Assembly: GCA_025356445.1 (NCBI GenBank)
Contig: JANXSZ010000011.1
Coordinates: 1-64,000, forward strand
Length of the DNA stretch: 64,000 nucleotides
DNA from: Betaproteobacteria bacterium
GTDB taxonomy: Bacteria; Pseudomonadota; Gammaproteobacteria; Burkholderiales; Burkholderiaceae_C
Direction of reading: 5' to 3'
Within the stretch, counting starts at the first letter, position 1; each line of letters starts with the position of its first letter. The position numbers and the translations under genes were made by a program. The notes under the pieces are model-generated. The model made no database searches and had not been told where the DNA came from. It was given only the letters and a program-made list of their open reading frames with translations. This document shows, one piece after another, positions 48,016 to 57,992 of the stretch.

Positions 48016-49185
48016 CTAACGAGCGACAAACTGCTCGGCGGTGCGGCGTGCCAACGCATCCAGTGCCAAGAGATCAGCAAGCGTTGTGGGCTTGGAGGTG
48101 GTGATGGCGTCTAAAGTTGCAAGATTAGTGTGGTGAATCTGGTCAAAGCGGATTCGCCCGGCCAGAAAAGCGGCCACAGCCACTTCATTGGCTGCATTCA
48201 GCACCGCTGGGGTGCCTGGTGAGGCACGCAAGGCATCCCACGCCAGCTTCAAACCAGGGAAACGCTGATAGTCAGCCACCTCAAAGGTCATCGCCGCCAT
48301 TTTTGTAAAGTCCAACGTAGCAGCACCACTTTTCACCCTACCCGGCCAAGCCAAACCATAAGCAATAGGTACGCGCATGTCAGGCGTACCCAACTGAGCA
48401 ACCACGGAGGCATCGGTGTACTGCACCATGGAGTGGATGACACTTTGAGGATGAATAACCACCTCAATGCGCTCAGGCGGCAGACCAAACAGGTAGTGTG
48501 CCTCGATCACCTCCAGCGCCTTGTTCATCATGGTCGCGGAGTCAACCGAGATTTTTCGGCCCATTACCCAATTCGGATGAGCACAGGCCTCATCAGGCGT
48601 GACATCACACAACGTGGCGATATCACGGGTGCGAAACGGCCCACCCGACGCTGTGAGGATGATTTTGTCCACACGTTCGTTCCAGGTACTGGGGTCCTCA
48701 GGCAGCGACTGAAAAATCGCAGAATGCTCACTGTCGATAGGCAACAACCGTGCCCCCCCAAGCTTTACTGCCGCTAGAAACACATCGCCACCCAGCACCA
48801 AAGCCTCTTTATTGGCCAGCAGCAAGCGCTTTCCCGCACGGGCAGCAGCGAGACATGGGGCCAGACCGGCGGCGCCCACAATGGCGGCCATCACAGCATC
48901 GGTTTGATCGTGCGACGCTACCATTTCAAGAGCATCAGGAGACCACAGGACTCGCACTGGAAGCCCATTTGATTTTATTTTTTCAGCCAGTAAACGTCCC
49001 GCAGCCTCCGATACCATTACTGCAAACTGCGGACGAAATTGGGCGCATTGCTGCAGCATCACGTCTACCTGCGTTGCTGCGGTCAACGCAAAAACATTGA
49101 AGCGTTCCGGGTGGCGGGCGATAACGTCCAGCGTACTGGTACCGATAGAACCGGTGGAACCCAGGATGGTTATGTTTTGTTTCAT
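48016..49185 (-). CDS. dxr: 1-deoxy-D-xylulose-5-phosphate reductoisomerase
   Basis: Dxr (IspC) makes 2-C-methyl-D-erythritol 4-phosphate in the MEP isoprenoid pathway, which ultimately supplies UppS, encoded nearby. The 389-residue enzyme has the NADPH motif [17 protein letters not shown], the ALANKEA-like [13 protein letters not shown], metal-binding [12 protein letters not shown] and substrate-loop [20 protein letters not shown]. Length is typical. It precedes rseP after 25 bases. Confidence 0.97.
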   Translation of the reverse strand: MKQNITILGSTGSIGTSTLDVIARHPERFNVFALTAATQVDVMLQQCAQFRPQFAVMVSEAAGRLLAEKIKSNGLPVRVLWSPDALEMVASHDQTDAVMAAIVGAAGLAPCLAAARAGKRLLLANKEALVLGGDVFLAAVKLGGARLLPIDSEHSAIFQSLPEDPSTWNERVDKIILTASGGPFRTRDIATLCDVTPDEACAHPNWVMGRKISVDSATMMNKALEVIEAHYLFGLPPERIEVVIHPQSVIHSMVQYTDASVVAQLGTPDMRVPIAYGLAWPGRVKSGAATLDFTKMAAMTFEVADYQRFPGLKLAWDALRASPGTPAVLNAANEVAVAAFLAGRIRFDQIHHTNLATLDAITTSKPTTLADLLALDALARRTAEQFVAR

Positions 49186-49204
49186 GCGGAGCGCTGAATA
49201 AGCC

Positions 49205-50044
49205 TCAAAGTAACAGGGCGTGCAGCATCATGGCCAACGGCAGCGTGGGCAGCAAGGCGTCCACGCGGTCAAGCACGCCACCATGACCAGGTAAGAGCCA
49301 GCTGCTGTCTTTCACACCAGCGCTGCGTTTGATAAGAGACTCCACCAAATCACCCACCACGCTCATCGCGGCAAGAAAAAGCACAGCCAATGGCAGCAGC
49401 CACCAGTCGGCCAATATCAGTTGACTGTAGAGGCTCATCACCGAAGTCATGGCGTACACGTCACCGGCCACCCAGCCAGCCGCCAGCACCAACACGCCAG
49501 CCATACCGCCCCAAACACCTTCCCAACTTTTGCCAGGGCTGATGCTGGGAGCCAATTTGCGCCGACCAAAGGCACGGCCAGTGAAATACGCACCAATATC
49601 GGCAACCCATACCAAGACCATGACGGAAAGTAAAAAATTAATGCCGATCACCCGGGCTTGAGCTACAGCCAGCCAAGCCAACCAGAGCGCAAGCAGACCA
49701 CCCACTAAACGCACAGGACGAGGCACAGCTGCCCATCCGGGCACACCGCGCTTAAGCAGCCACGCGCTGCTCAGCACCCATGCGGCACCTGTAATGCTCC
49801 ATAACGTGGCTAAAGGCATGTCCAACAGACCCAAGCGCCAAGACACAACGCACAGCGCCACGCAACAAACGCCAAGAAAACTGGCGATCGGATTTCCGTA
49901 GCCATTCAAGCGACCCCATTCCCAAGCACCCGCAGCGATCAACACCAGCGTGATGGCACAAAAGGGCTCAGGACGGGAATAGAACAAAGCGGGTAACAAA
50001 ATCGCGAGCAAGACCAAGGCAGTAATGACGCGTTGTTTAAGCAT
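49205..50044 (-). CDS. cdsA: Phosphatidate cytidylyltransferase
   Basis: CdsA makes CDP-diacylglycerol, the precursor of all major phospholipids, at the inner membrane. The 279-residue protein has about eight hydrophobic helices and the CdsA signature near its end: [20 protein letters not shown] followed by [11 protein letters not shown]. The mid-region [19 protein letters not shown] is also conserved. ATG 50044 ([20 protein letters not shown]) is used because the open frame upstream runs into uppS and is not conserved. It lies 46 bases after uppS and 19 before dxr. Confidence 0.95.
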   Translation of the reverse strand: MLKQRVITALVLLAILLPALFYSRPEPFCAITLVLIAAGAWEWGRLNGYGNPIASFLGVCCVALCVVSWRLGLLDMPLATLWSITGAAWVLSSAWLLKRGVPGWAAVPRPVRLVGGLLALWLAWLAVAQARVIGINFLLSVMVLVWVADIGAYFTGRAFGRRKLAPSISPGKSWEGVWGGMAGVLVLAAGWVAGDVYAMTSVMSLYSQLILADWWLLPLAVLFLAAMSVVGDLVESLIKRSAGVKDSSWLLPGHGGVLDRVDALLPTLPLAMMLHALLL

Positions 50045-50090
50045 GGTGAAGTGAGACGTAAATTGAAATGTTGAAGTGCGAAGTGACGCT

Positions 50091-50816
50091 TTAAGTGACG
50101 AATGAATCACCAGGGGTTGCAGCGTCCACCTGTGCCGAGGTTTTACCAAACCGCCGTTCACGCTGGCGGTAAGTAGTGATAGCCTCGTCGAGCGCTTGTT
50201 CATCAAATTCAGGCCACAGCTTGTCGCTGAAAAACAGCTCGGTATACGCCGCCTGCCACAATAAAAAATTACTGATGCGCTGCTCGCCACCGGTGCGAAT
50301 CATCAAATCAGGGTCAGGCACATGGGCCATGGCCATGGCACGATCCAGACTGAGTTCAGTGATAAGTTCCCCGCGTGCGGCAAGTTGCGCTGCGGCTTGG
50401 GTGATGTCCCAGCGACCACCGTAATTAAAGCAGACGTTGAGCGTCAGGCGCGTGTTGGCAGAGGTCATGCGCTCGGCCTCTTGCAAACCGGCCTGCACTT
50501 TGACAGACAAGCTGTTGCGATCACCCACAAAGCACAAGCGCACACCATCAGCCAGCAAATCGGGCACTTCGCGTGACAAAGCCAGTGCCAGCAAGTCCAT
50601 CAAGCCAGAGACCTCGTCTTTGGGGCGGTTCCAGTTTTCGGAGGAAAATGCGAAAACTGTCAAGACCTTGACATCGCGATCTGCACAAGCCTTAACGCAG
50701 CGCCTCAGAGACTTCACGCCCTGATGGTGCCCTGCGATACGGGGCAAAAACCGCTTGGTAGCCCAGCGGCCATTGCCGTCCATCACCACAGCGATGTGGT
50801 GCGGGCCACCGCTCAT
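50091..50816 (-). CDS. uppS: Undecaprenyl diphosphate synthase (di-trans,poly-cis)
   Basis: UppS (IspU) elongates farnesyl diphosphate with eight isopentenyl units to the C55 lipid carrier used in cell wall synthesis; UppP, also encoded in this window, recycles it. The 241-residue enzyme has [16 protein letters not shown] with the catalytic Asp, [11 protein letters not shown], and the C-terminal signature [20 protein letters not shown]. The start overlaps the frr stop by four bases (ATGA). Confidence 0.97.
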   Translation of the reverse strand: MSGGPHHIAVVMDGNGRWATKRFLPRIAGHHQGVKSLRRCVKACADRDVKVLTVFAFSSENWNRPKDEVSGLMDLLALALSREVPDLLADGVRLCFVGDRNSLSVKVQAGLQEAERMTSANTRLTLNVCFNYGGRWDITQAAAQLAARGELITELSLDRAMAMAHVPDPDLMIRTGGEQRISNFLLWQAAYTELFFSDKLWPEFDEQALDEAITTYRQRERRFGKTSAQVDAATPGDSFVT

Positions 50817-51373
50817 ACGGCCATGATCTCTTGCTCTTTGGCCGCAACCAACTGGTCAATAGACACGATGTGTCGATCGGTCACTTTTTGGATATCGGTT
50901 TCAGCGCGCTTTTGGTCATCTTCAGACGCCAGCTTGTCTTTCACCAGTTTTTTGACGCTTTCATTCGCATCACGGCGCAGGTTGCGCACAGCCACTTTGG
51001 CACTTTCACCTTCGTTTCGAACCACTTTGGTCAGCTCTTTGCGACGCTCTTCGGACATGGCAGGCATAGGTACGCGAATCAAGTCGCCCATGGACGAGGG
51101 GTTAAGACCCAGATCACTGTCGCGAATGGCTTTTTCAATCTTAGCGCCCAAACCCTTTTCCCAGGGTTGTACGCTGATGGTTCGAGCGTCCAACAAAGAC
51201 ACATTAGCTACCTGGGTGATGGGCGTCATCGCACCATAGTAGTCCACCATCACGGAGTCCAGCAAGGCGGGGTTAGCACGGCCTGTGCGGATTTTGGTCA
51301 GGTTATGTTGGAACGCAGCGATGGACTGATCCATCTTGGTTTCGGTACTTTGGCGTACTTCGGTCGTGCTCAT
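50813..51373 (-). CDS. frr: Ribosome recycling factor
   Basis: The factor splits post-termination ribosomes together with EF-G. The 186-residue protein has the standard three-helix bundle and small alpha/beta domain: [40 protein letters not shown], then [20 protein letters not shown]. Length matches the family. It lies downstream of pyrH in the conserved rpsB-tsf-pyrH-frr order and is coupled to uppS by an ATGA overlap. Confidence 0.97.
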   Translation of the reverse strand: MSTTEVRQSTETKMDQSIAAFQHNLTKIRTGRANPALLDSVMVDYYGAMTPITQVANVSLLDARTISVQPWEKGLGAKIEKAIRDSDLGLNPSSMGDLIRVPMPAMSEERRKELTKVVRNEGESAKVAVRNLRRDANESVKKLVKDKLASEDDQKRAETDIQKVTDRHIVSIDQLVAAKEQEIMAV

Positions 51374-51432
51374 TTGAATTTATCCTCGGGCTTATTGAAG
51401 CGCTTGTACAGGCAAAAACTTAGGGGATGAAT

Positions 51433-52155
51433 TTAGGCATAAACCAAAGTGCCTTCATCTTCGCCCATCACCACGCGTTTGAGCGCGCCGTGTTTGAAGA
51501 TGGAAAACACTTTGATAGGCAACTTCTGGTCACGGCACAGCGCAAAAGCCGTCGCGTCCATGATGCCCAGGTTGCGCGAAATGGCCTCGTCAAAACTGAT
51601 TTGGGTGTAGCGCGTGGCCGTAGGGTCGAGCTTGGGATCAGCACTGTACACGCCGTCCACCTTGGTGGCCTTCAACACCACTTCAGCACCGATCTCGGCA
51701 CCACGCAGGGCAGCGGCCGTGTCGGTGGTGAAAAATGGGTTGCCCGTGCCCGCTGCAAAGACAACAACTTTGCCCTCTTCGAGGTACTGCAAGGCTTTGG
51801 GCCGCACATACGACTCGACCACTTGGTCTATGGCAATGGCAGACATCACACGGGCGGTTAAACCAGCCTTGTTCATGGTGTCACCGAGGGCCAAGGCGTT
51901 CATCACGGTCGCCAGCATGCCCATGTAATCGGCGGTGGCGCGGTCCATACCGACCGACCCGCCAGAAACACCTCGAAAAATGTTACCGCCACCAATCACA
52001 ACCGCCACTTGCACGCCCAAGCGGATTACTTCGGCCACCTCGTCCACCATGCGAACAATGGTGGCACGGTTGATACCAAACTGGTCATCCCCCATCAGTG
52101 CTTCGCCGGACAGCTTTAACAAGATACGCTTGTGGGCTGGTTGGGGCGTGGACAT
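51433..52155 (-). CDS. pyrH: UMP kinase
   Basis: PyrH phosphorylates UMP to UDP in pyrimidine nucleotide synthesis. The 240-residue amino-acid-kinase-fold protein has [56 protein letters not shown] and [20 protein letters not shown], all near-invariant in bacterial UMP kinases. ATG 52155 is chosen since AGGAG lies eight bases upstream; an earlier in-frame start is not supported. Confidence 0.97.
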   Translation of the reverse strand: MSTPQPAHKRILLKLSGEALMGDDQFGINRATIVRMVDEVAEVIRLGVQVAVVIGGGNIFRGVSGGSVGMDRATADYMGMLATVMNALALGDTMNKAGLTARVMSAIAIDQVVESYVRPKALQYLEEGKVVVFAAGTGNPFFTTDTAAALRGAEIGAEVVLKATKVDGVYSADPKLDPTATRYTQISFDEAISRNLGIMDATAFALCRDQKLPIKVFSIFKHGALKRVVMGEDEGTLVYA

Positions 52156-52303
52156 GGGTGGGACTCCTTGAGGTTGGGTTATTGTGATGTTGGCGTGAGT
52201 GTAGCGGCCCAAATTGTCGCCGGAACATGGAAAACTGTTGACGACGCGAAGAGTTTGTGAGCTTCAGCGCCGTCAGCTTCTAAGCGGTCTTTACACCGGC
52301 AGA

Positions 52304-53218
52304 TCAGCCCTTGGCAGCGGCAACTTGTGCAGCCACTTCTGCGGCGAAATCGTCGACCTTCTTCTCAATGCCTTCGCCCACCACGTACATGGTGAACGCT
52401 TTGACAGTGGTACCAGCAGCCTTGAGCATTTGCTCAACGGTCAACTTGTCATTCTTGACGAACGACTGGTTGAACAACGAGACTTCTTTCAAGTACTTCT
52501 GCACGCCGCCTTCGATGCGCTTGGCAACGATTTCTGCGGACTGAGCAGGCTTGCCGGCAGCTTCAGCGACTTTGCGATCTTCTTCCGCTTTAGCAGCAGC
52601 CACTGAGCGCTCTTTGTCGATCAACTCAACAGGCACATCAGCCGAGGTCAAAGCGACAGGCTTCATGGCAGCAACGTGCATGGCAACGTCTTTGGCAGCA
52701 GCTTCTTCGCCTTCAAACTCGACGACCACGCCGATGCGCGTGCCATGCAAGTAAGCAGCCAGCTTGCTGCCAGACGAGAAACGGGCGAAGCGGCGGAAGC
52801 TCATGTTTTCGCCAATTTTGCCAATCAAACCACGGCGCACGTCTTCCAACGTAGGGCCAAATCCGTCTTGGGTATAGGCGAGTGCGCTCAGTGCAGCAAC
52901 GTCAGCAGGATTGTGCTTCGCGACCAGTTCTACAGCGGCTTGCGCGATGGCAAGGAAGCTGTCGTTCTTGGTGACGAAATCGGTTTCGCAGTTGACTTCG
53001 AGCATTGCACCAGTGGTGCCATCGATGGTGCTGGTGACCACGCCTTCAGCGGTGATGCGGCTGGCTGCTTTGCCGGCTTTGGAGCCCAGCTTGACGCGCA
53101 ACAGCTCTTCAGCTTTGTCCATGTTGCCATCGGCTTCGGTCAAAGCCTTTTTGCATTCCATCATGGGGGCGTCGGTCTTGGCGCGCAGTGCGGCGACCAT
53201 GCTTGCGGTAATAGCCAT
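52304..53218 (-). CDS. tsf: Translation elongation factor Ts
   Basis: EF-Ts exchanges GDP for GTP on EF-Tu. The 304-residue protein begins with a UBA-like N-terminal domain ([20 protein letters not shown]) and has the EF-Tu-contact motif [10 protein letters not shown], followed by two repeated core subdomains and a coiled-coil excursion ([20 protein letters not shown]). Length fits betaproteobacteria. It lies after rpsB and a terminator-like hairpin and before pyrH. Confidence 0.97.
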   Translation of the reverse strand: MAITASMVAALRAKTDAPMMECKKALTEADGNMDKAEELLRVKLGSKAGKAASRITAEGVVTSTIDGTTGAMLEVNCETDFVTKNDSFLAIAQAAVELVAKHNPADVAALSALAYTQDGFGPTLEDVRRGLIGKIGENMSFRRFARFSSGSKLAAYLHGTRIGVVVEFEGEEAAAKDVAMHVAAMKPVALTSADVPVELIDKERSVAAAKAEEDRKVAEAAGKPAQSAEIVAKRIEGGVQKYLKEVSLFNQSFVKNDKLTVEQMLKAAGTTVKAFTMYVVGEGIEKKVDDFAAEVAAQVAAAKG

Positions 53219-53274
53219 GTTTTTTCTCCGAAAATGTCGAACTTGATCGACCTGTGTACATCAATTCAGTTGTG

Positions 53275-53297
53275 AAAAAGGGGCCACATGAGCCCCT
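53275..53297 (-). terminator. Hairpin with T run between rpsB and tsf
   Basis: On the minus strand AGGGGC and GCCCCT (plus positions 53292-53297 and 53279-53284) form a six-bp stem with a seven-base loop, followed by TTTTT. It could partly terminate rpsB transcription and set the ratio of ribosomal protein S2 to EF-Ts. Confidence 0.7.
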
Positions 53298-53321
53298 CTT
53301 GCTGTGCGTAAGAAGCACAGA

Positions 53322-54092
53322 TTAGGCAGCAGCACCCTCTTGCACTTCGACGAATTCGTCGGTGCTGGTAGCAGCGGCTTCGGTGGTGGCAACAGCCTTA
53401 ACCACGTCGTTCATGGCATCTGCACGGCCAGCAATGATCGCGTCAGCGATGCCACGAGCGTACAAAATGACGGCCTTGGAGGAGTCATCGTTGCCAGGGA
53501 TCACGTAATCAATGCCTTCAGGCGAGTGATTGGTGTCAACCACGCCGATCAACGGGATGCCGAGCTTCTTGGCTTCCAGAATCGCGATTTTGTGGAAACC
53601 CACGTCGATCACGAAAATAGCGTCAGGCAAAGCGGCCATGTCTTGAATGCCACCGATATCACGCTCCAGCTTGGCGAGTTCGCGAGCGAACATCAGCTGC
53701 TCTTTTTTGCTCATGGCATCGAGACCAGCTTCTTGCTGGATCTTCATGTCTTTGAGGCGCTTGATCGAGGTCTTGACCGTTTTGAAATTGGTCAGCATGC
53801 CACCCAACCAACGCTGATCAACGTAAGGCACGCCAGCGCGCTGCGCTTCAGCAGCCACGGTTTCGCGGGCTTGACGCTTGGTGCCAACCATCAAAATGGT
53901 GCCACGGTTAGCAGACAACTGCTTGGCAAACTTAGCCGCTTCCTGGAACATCGGCAGCGATTTTTCCAGGTTGACGATGTGAATTTTGTTACGGTGACCG
54001 AAGATGTACGGAGCCATCTTGGGGTTCCAGAAGCGGGTCTGGTGACCAAAATGGACACCGGCTTCCAGCATTTCGCGCATTGTTACGGACAT
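53322..54092 (-). CDS. rpsB: Ribosomal protein S2
   Basis: S2 binds the 30S subunit near S1 late in assembly. The 256-residue protein starts [20 protein letters not shown] and has [38 protein letters not shown] and [20 protein letters not shown], all S2 hallmarks. ATG 54092 follows GGAG at a seven-base spacing. It is the first gene of the long minus-strand translation and envelope cluster; an extended -10-like element lies about 160 bases upstream. Confidence 0.98.
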   Translation of the reverse strand: MSVTMREMLEAGVHFGHQTRFWNPKMAPYIFGHRNKIHIVNLEKSLPMFQEAAKFAKQLSANRGTILMVGTKRQARETVAAEAQRAGVPYVDQRWLGGMLTNFKTVKTSIKRLKDMKIQQEAGLDAMSKKEQLMFARELAKLERDIGGIQDMAALPDAIFVIDVGFHKIAILEAKKLGIPLIGVVDTNHSPEGIDYVIPGNDDSSKAVILYARGIADAIIAGRADAMNDVVKAVATTEAAATSTDEFVEVQEGAAA

Positions 54093-54249
54093 AGGAATAC
54101 TCCAAAGGTTATTTCTAAAATCCAGCCTGAGTTGATGGGGATTAAGCATCAGCACCTTGAGTAGGCTGGTTTGTGAGTTACTTTTCACTTAAGCTTGGCA
54201 ACTTCACTGTTGTAAAAACGATGAACAGCCAAACCGCGAAAAGCCCATG

Positions 54250-54258
54250 ATTCTAGCA
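54250..54258 (-). promoter_or_regulatory. Extended -10 promoter element, probably for rpsB
   Basis: The minus strand reads TGCTAGAAT: a TGn extension plus TAGAAT, five of six matches to the sigma-70 -10 consensus. No good -35 is found at 16-18 bases. Its place upstream of rpsB and the lack of another candidate suggest it drives the cluster. Confidence 0.4.
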
Positions 54259-54344
54259 CTTAGGAAGCGACAGGCACGGCGCAGAATGGCAAAATCCTGT
54301 TTGAGTCAACACTGGCTTGACTTCCCCCTTTTCAGAGTACGCTT

Positions 54345-55715
54345 ATGCACGCTCCCGTTGAAGACCTTCACAGTACCCGCCAACGCCTCGCGCGCAGGGA
54401 AACATCTTCCGTAGCTGAAGCTGAAAAAACCATAGCCAAGGCCTCATCCGATGCCTGCACTCAGGTTTTCTTACGCACAACATTTGACGCCTTGCGCACC
54501 GTAGCGGCCGGCACTGATGCGGTACATCGCCCTCTAGCGGGCTTAAGCGTGTCGGTGAAAGACCTGTTTGATGTAGCTGGCCAAACAACATCAGCCGGCT
54601 CGCAAGTGCTGTCCGATACACCCGTTGCGGTGAAGGACTGCCCAGCCGTGGCGCGACTGAGGGCCGCCGGTGCGGGCTTTATCGGCCGCACCCACATGGT
54701 GGAGTTTGCATTCTCTGGCGTCGGCATCAATCCCCACTATGGCACACCTGCGGCGTGGGACGCGCAAGCCAACCAAATTGCTGGCAACAACGCCACTCAA
54801 CCCCGGATTCCTGGCGGCTCATCTTCTGGCGCAGCAGTATCTGTAGCAACAGGCGCAGCCTTCATAGGTCTAGGCTCGGACACGGGCGGCTCAATTCGCA
54901 TCCCGGCAGCACTGAATGGCATCGTTGGCTTCAAATCCACTGCACGCCTTGTACCCACCCATGGCGCCATTCCGCTGTCTACCACGCTGGACACCGTATG
55001 CGCCCTCACCCGCAGTACACGCGACGCCATCGTAGCCCATGAAATTTTGGCCCAGCGGCGTGTCGTACGCAGCCTCAGTCCGCTATCAGCATACCGCTTG
55101 GCCGTGGTCAGCACCACCTTTCTCGATGGCATGGACGGGACCGTTACCCGGGCTTTTGAGCGATCTCTTCAACGCTTGCGGAAAGCTGGGGCGCAGATTG
55201 ATGAATTACCGCTACCGGAAATCAATGAACTCAGCGCCATCCAGTCTACCGGCGGATTCTCGGCTGCGGAAAGTTATGCATGGCATAAAACCTTGCTAGC
55301 CACGCACAGCAAAGCTTACGACCCCCGCGTCAGCGCTCGCATTGAACGAGGTGCTCGGATGCTGGCCCACGAGTACATTGCACTGACGCATGCCCGTCAA
55401 AACTGGATTACCCGCACAGAAGCTGCACTGCAAAGCTACGACGCCATACTTTCACCCACCGTGCCCATCACGGCCCCCCCCATCGCCCAAGTTGCCCCAG
55501 GTGCTGAACGTGACGAGGCATTCTTTGCAGTTAACGCACTGCTGCTACGCAATACCAGCGCCATCAACATGCTGGACGGCTGCGCCATCTCGATCCCTTG
55601 CCACCAGCCCGGCGAATTACCTGTGGGACTGATGCTGTGGCACGGTGCATTGCGCGATGACGCCGTACTGAACATCGCCTTGCAAGCAGAAAGTGCACTG
55701 CACTGGGGTGAGTAG
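54345..55715 (+). CDS. Amidase-signature family hydrolase
   Basis: The 456-residue enzyme belongs to the amidase-signature family. It shows the catalytic Lys in LSVSVKDLFDVAG (about residue 74), the Gly/Ser-rich core RIPGGSSSGAAVSVATG and the nucleophile Ser region GSDTGGSIRIPAALNGIVGF, completing the Ser-cisSer-Lys triad. The C-terminal part ends without a GatA-type tRNA domain, and no gatB/gatC are adjacent, so a catabolic amidase (AtzF or indoleacetamide-hydrolase-like) is more likely than GatA. Substrate unknown. It is divergent from rpsB. Confidence 0.85.
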   Translation: MHAPVEDLHSTRQRLARRETSSVAEAEKTIAKASSDACTQVFLRTTFDALRTVAAGTDAVHRPLAGLSVSVKDLFDVAGQTTSAGSQVLSDTPVAVKDCPAVARLRAAGAGFIGRTHMVEFAFSGVGINPHYGTPAAWDAQANQIAGNNATQPRIPGGSSSGAAVSVATGAAFIGLGSDTGGSIRIPAALNGIVGFKSTARLVPTHGAIPLSTTLDTVCALTRSTRDAIVAHEILAQRRVVRSLSPLSAYRLAVVSTTFLDGMDGTVTRAFERSLQRLRKAGAQIDELPLPEINELSAIQSTGGFSAAESYAWHKTLLATHSKAYDPRVSARIERGARMLAHEYIALTHARQNWITRTEAALQSYDAILSPTVPITAPPIAQVAPGAERDEAFFAVNALLLRNTSAINMLDGCAISIPCHQPGELPVGLMLWHGALRDDAVLNIALQAESALHWGE

Positions 55716-55743
55716 CCGCAACCAAGACAGAAGACGCTACACT

Positions 55744-55795
55744 ATTGATAGCTCCTGATGCCGATGGGATAAGCGCAAGGAGCTACTTTAATGAT
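55744..55795 (+). repeat. Intergenic palindromic repeat between amidase and dadA genes
   Basis: TAGCTCCT (55749-55756) and AGGAGCTA (55778-55785) are perfect 8-bp arms around a 21-base loop containing GGGATAAGCGC, flanked by AT-rich sequence with ATTGAT and AATGAT. From memory, elements of this form (tAGCTcc...GCGC...ggAGCTa) recur between genes in Comamonadaceae genomes; only one copy is evident here, so the family link is a recollection to test. Confidence 0.5.
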
Positions 55796-55812
55796 AAAAA
55801 TACAAGGGAAGC

Positions 55813-57078
55813 ATGAAAATCGCATTGATAGGCGCAGGTATCGTCGGCGTGACCAGCGCTTACGAACTGGCCGCAGATGGCCACGAGGTCACAGTCTTTG
55901 AGCGGCGTGGCGCCGCTGCCGAAGAAACCAGTTTCGCCAACGCTGGCGTGGTCGCTCCCGGCTACGTCACCCCTTGGGCAGCACCGGGAATGCCAGCCAA
56001 GGTAATGCGCTACCTGTTCAGCCGCCATGCACCAGTGCGCCTAAGCCTCCCCTTAAGTGCTACCGAACTCGCATGGATGTGGAAATGGTGGCGCTCGTGT
56101 AATCTGCCCACCTACCTTGCCAACCGCCAACGCCTGCAACGCCTCGCCTTTTATAGCCGTGAACGCCTGCATTACCTCAACGCAGAGCTGAAGTTAGAGT
56201 ACGAACGCGCCAATGGCTATATGGTGTTACTGCGCGCCGAGCAAGACCATGCGATGGTGCAGCCTGGCTTGCAAGTGCTGCGCGAAGCAGGGGTCACGTT
56301 CAAAGAAATCGACTCAGTTGGCGCCCGCCTGATTGAACCAGCCCTGAGTCCCGATGCCGACTTTCATGGCGCCATTCACCTGCCTGATGACGAAGTGGGT
56401 AACTGCCGCCAGTTCGCGCTCCTGCTCAAAGCAGAAGCCCAGCGTCTTGGGGTTGATTTTCAGTTCAATACGACGATAGAACCCTTGAATCCTGCTTCTC
56501 CAGCTACACTTTTAATAGCAAAAGACACGTTACAAACACCCAGGACGCAAAAATTTGACGCGGTACTGGTCTGTGCAGGCCTGCATTCCGCAGCCCTGTT
56601 GCGCCCCTTGGGTTTGAAAATTCCGCTGGCCGCCGTCTATGGCTATTCCATCAGCGCACAAATCCGCGAACCGCTGAATGCACCGAACGCGGCCTTGATG
56701 GACGAGCGCTACAAAGTCGCCATCTCACGCATGGGGCAGCGCGTGCGCGTAGCAGGCAGTGCAGAAATCGGCGGGCATTTAAGCCACCAGCGCGATGCGG
56801 CTGTCCAGACACTGTACAAAGTGCTCCACGATTGGTTTCCAGGCGCGGCACAGCTGTCATCTGGCGTACAAACTTGGAAAGGAGCCCGCCCCATGCTGCC
56901 GGATGGCCCACCATTGTTAGGCGTGAGCGGCATACCAGGGGTATGGTTGAACCTGGGGCATGGCTCCAGCGGCTGGGCACTGAGCTGTGGCAGTGCCCGC
57001 GTGGTGGCCGATTTGATTCAGCGGCGCACGCCTTCGATAGATTTAGAAGGCTTGGGCGTATCGCGACTTGGCCTGTAA
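55813..57078 (+). CDS. dadA: D-amino acid dehydrogenase, small subunit (DadA-like)
   Basis: This FAD flavoprotein oxidises D-amino acids (classically D-alanine) to 2-oxo acids, passing electrons to the respiratory chain. The 421-residue protein starts with the Rossmann FAD motif KIALIGAGIVGVTSAYELAA and VFERR, then SFANAGVVAPGYVTPWAAPGMP typical of DadA, and ends with a second FAD contact GVWLNLGHGSSGWALSCGSA. Length is family standard. No alanine racemase gene is adjacent. It is separated from the amidase by a palindromic repeat, so it probably has its own promoter. Confidence 0.9.
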   Translation: MKIALIGAGIVGVTSAYELAADGHEVTVFERRGAAAEETSFANAGVVAPGYVTPWAAPGMPAKVMRYLFSRHAPVRLSLPLSATELAWMWKWWRSCNLPTYLANRQRLQRLAFYSRERLHYLNAELKLEYERANGYMVLLRAEQDHAMVQPGLQVLREAGVTFKEIDSVGARLIEPALSPDADFHGAIHLPDDEVGNCRQFALLLKAEAQRLGVDFQFNTTIEPLNPASPATLLIAKDTLQTPRTQKFDAVLVCAGLHSAALLRPLGLKIPLAAVYGYSISAQIREPLNAPNAALMDERYKVAISRMGQRVRVAGSAEIGGHLSHQRDAAVQTLYKVLHDWFPGAAQLSSGVQTWKGARPMLPDGPPLLGVSGIPGVWLNLGHGSSGWALSCGSARVVADLIQRRTPSIDLEGLGVSRLGL

Positions 57079-57094
57079 GGTTATTCCTGCATTT

Positions 57095-57147
57095 TTTTGC
57101 ATAAAGCTGGCAATCAGAGCACTATCCATTTTGCATAAAATATGCAA
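57095..57147 (+). promoter_or_regulatory. Direct and inverted TTGCATA repeats upstream of the carbonic anhydrase
   Basis: TTTTGCATAAA occurs at 57095-57105 and again at 57129-57139, 34 bases apart. The second copy is part of a perfect dyad, TTGCATA-aaa-TATGCAA (57131-57147). The arrangement resembles a repressor or activator site about 50-100 bases upstream of the carbonic anhydrase start. The binding protein is unknown. Confidence 0.4.
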
Positions 57148-57196
57148 CTGCTTCTTTTTACAGTCTCATTCTGTCTTTTTTTCAAGGATTATCAAT

Positions 57197-57928
57197 ATGA
57201 AAAATATCACACTTGCGCTTGGATTGGCAGTCTTGTCTGTGGCCTCAATAGCAGGGGAAGGGCCATCATGGAGTTATTCAGGTGAAGCTGGCCCTGACAA
57301 GTGGGCCAAACTCACACCTGAATATGCAACCTGCGCTGGAAAAAATCAATCACCTGTTAATTTAAGTGGATTCACCAAAGCTGATTTGAAACCCATTAAG
57401 TTCAGCTACAAAACTGACAATGATGAGATTTTGAATAACGGCCATACCATTCAAGTCAACCTGCCAGCAGGCAGCAGCATTGCAGTTGATGGCACGCAGT
57501 TTGATTTGAAACAATTTCACTTCCACGCTCCTAGTGAAAACCTGATTGATGGCAAGTCTTACCCTCTGGAAGCCCATCTGGTACATGCGGATAAAGACGG
57601 CAATTTGGCCGTGGTGGCGGTGATGTTCAAAGAAGGCAAAGCCAATAAAGCACTGGCCAAAGCTTGGGCACAGCTGCCAGAGAAAGAAGGTGAAAAATTA
57701 AACCTCACCGCATCGCTTTCAGCCACTGAGTTATTGCCAGTAACACGTGCTTACTACAGCTTCAGCGGATCACTGACAACCCCACCGTGCTCTGAAGGGG
57801 TACGGTGGCTGGTCATAAAGCAACCGATGACTGCATCACAAAGTCAGATTGAAGCCTTTGCCCATGCTGTACACCATGAAAATAACCGCCCTGTTCAGGC
57901 AATCAATGCAAGGGCAATTTTGAAGTAA
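57197..57928 (+). CDS. Periplasmic alpha-type carbonic anhydrase
   Basis: The enzyme interconverts CO2 and bicarbonate. The 243-residue precursor has a signal peptide (MKNITLALGLAVLSVASIAG), then WSYSGEAGPDKWAKL and KNQSPVNLSG as in alpha-class enzymes. Zinc ligands are the two His of QFHFHAPSEN and the His in EAHLVHADKDG; SGSLTTPPCSEGVRW supplies the Thr gate-keeper region. ATG 57197 follows AAGGA. The gene is more AT-rich than its neighbours (only 21 of 60 bases at 57361-57420 are G or C), and its upstream region is AT-rich as well, suggesting acquisition from another lineage. Confidence 0.93.
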   Translation: MKNITLALGLAVLSVASIAGEGPSWSYSGEAGPDKWAKLTPEYATCAGKNQSPVNLSGFTKADLKPIKFSYKTDNDEILNNGHTIQVNLPAGSSIAVDGTQFDLKQFHFHAPSENLIDGKSYPLEAHLVHADKDGNLAVVAVMFKEGKANKALAKAWAQLPEKEGEKLNLTASLSATELLPVTRAYYSFSGSLTTPPCSEGVRWLVIKQPMTASQSQIEAFAHAVHHENNRPVQAINARAILK

Positions 57929-57960
57929 TTCAAAGAAATTCCAATGCCTTGATTGACAAA

Positions 57961-57992
57961 ACCCCTAATGCCAAAAGCACTGGGGTATTTTT
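57961..57992 (+). terminator. Rho-independent terminator after the carbonic anhydrase gene
   Basis: ACCCC (57961-57965) and GGGGT (57982-57986) with an inner TGC/GCA pairing are followed by ATTTTT. It lies 33 bases after the stop codon and abuts the end of the convergent short-chain dehydrogenase gene. Confidence 0.65.

Noticed and set aside
54345-55715. Amidase as GatA of the Glu-tRNA amidotransferase
   Set aside because: gatB and gatC are absent nearby and the C-terminus lacks GatA features; the window also encodes a glutaminyl-tRNA synthetase, which reduces the need for that route for tRNA-Gln.
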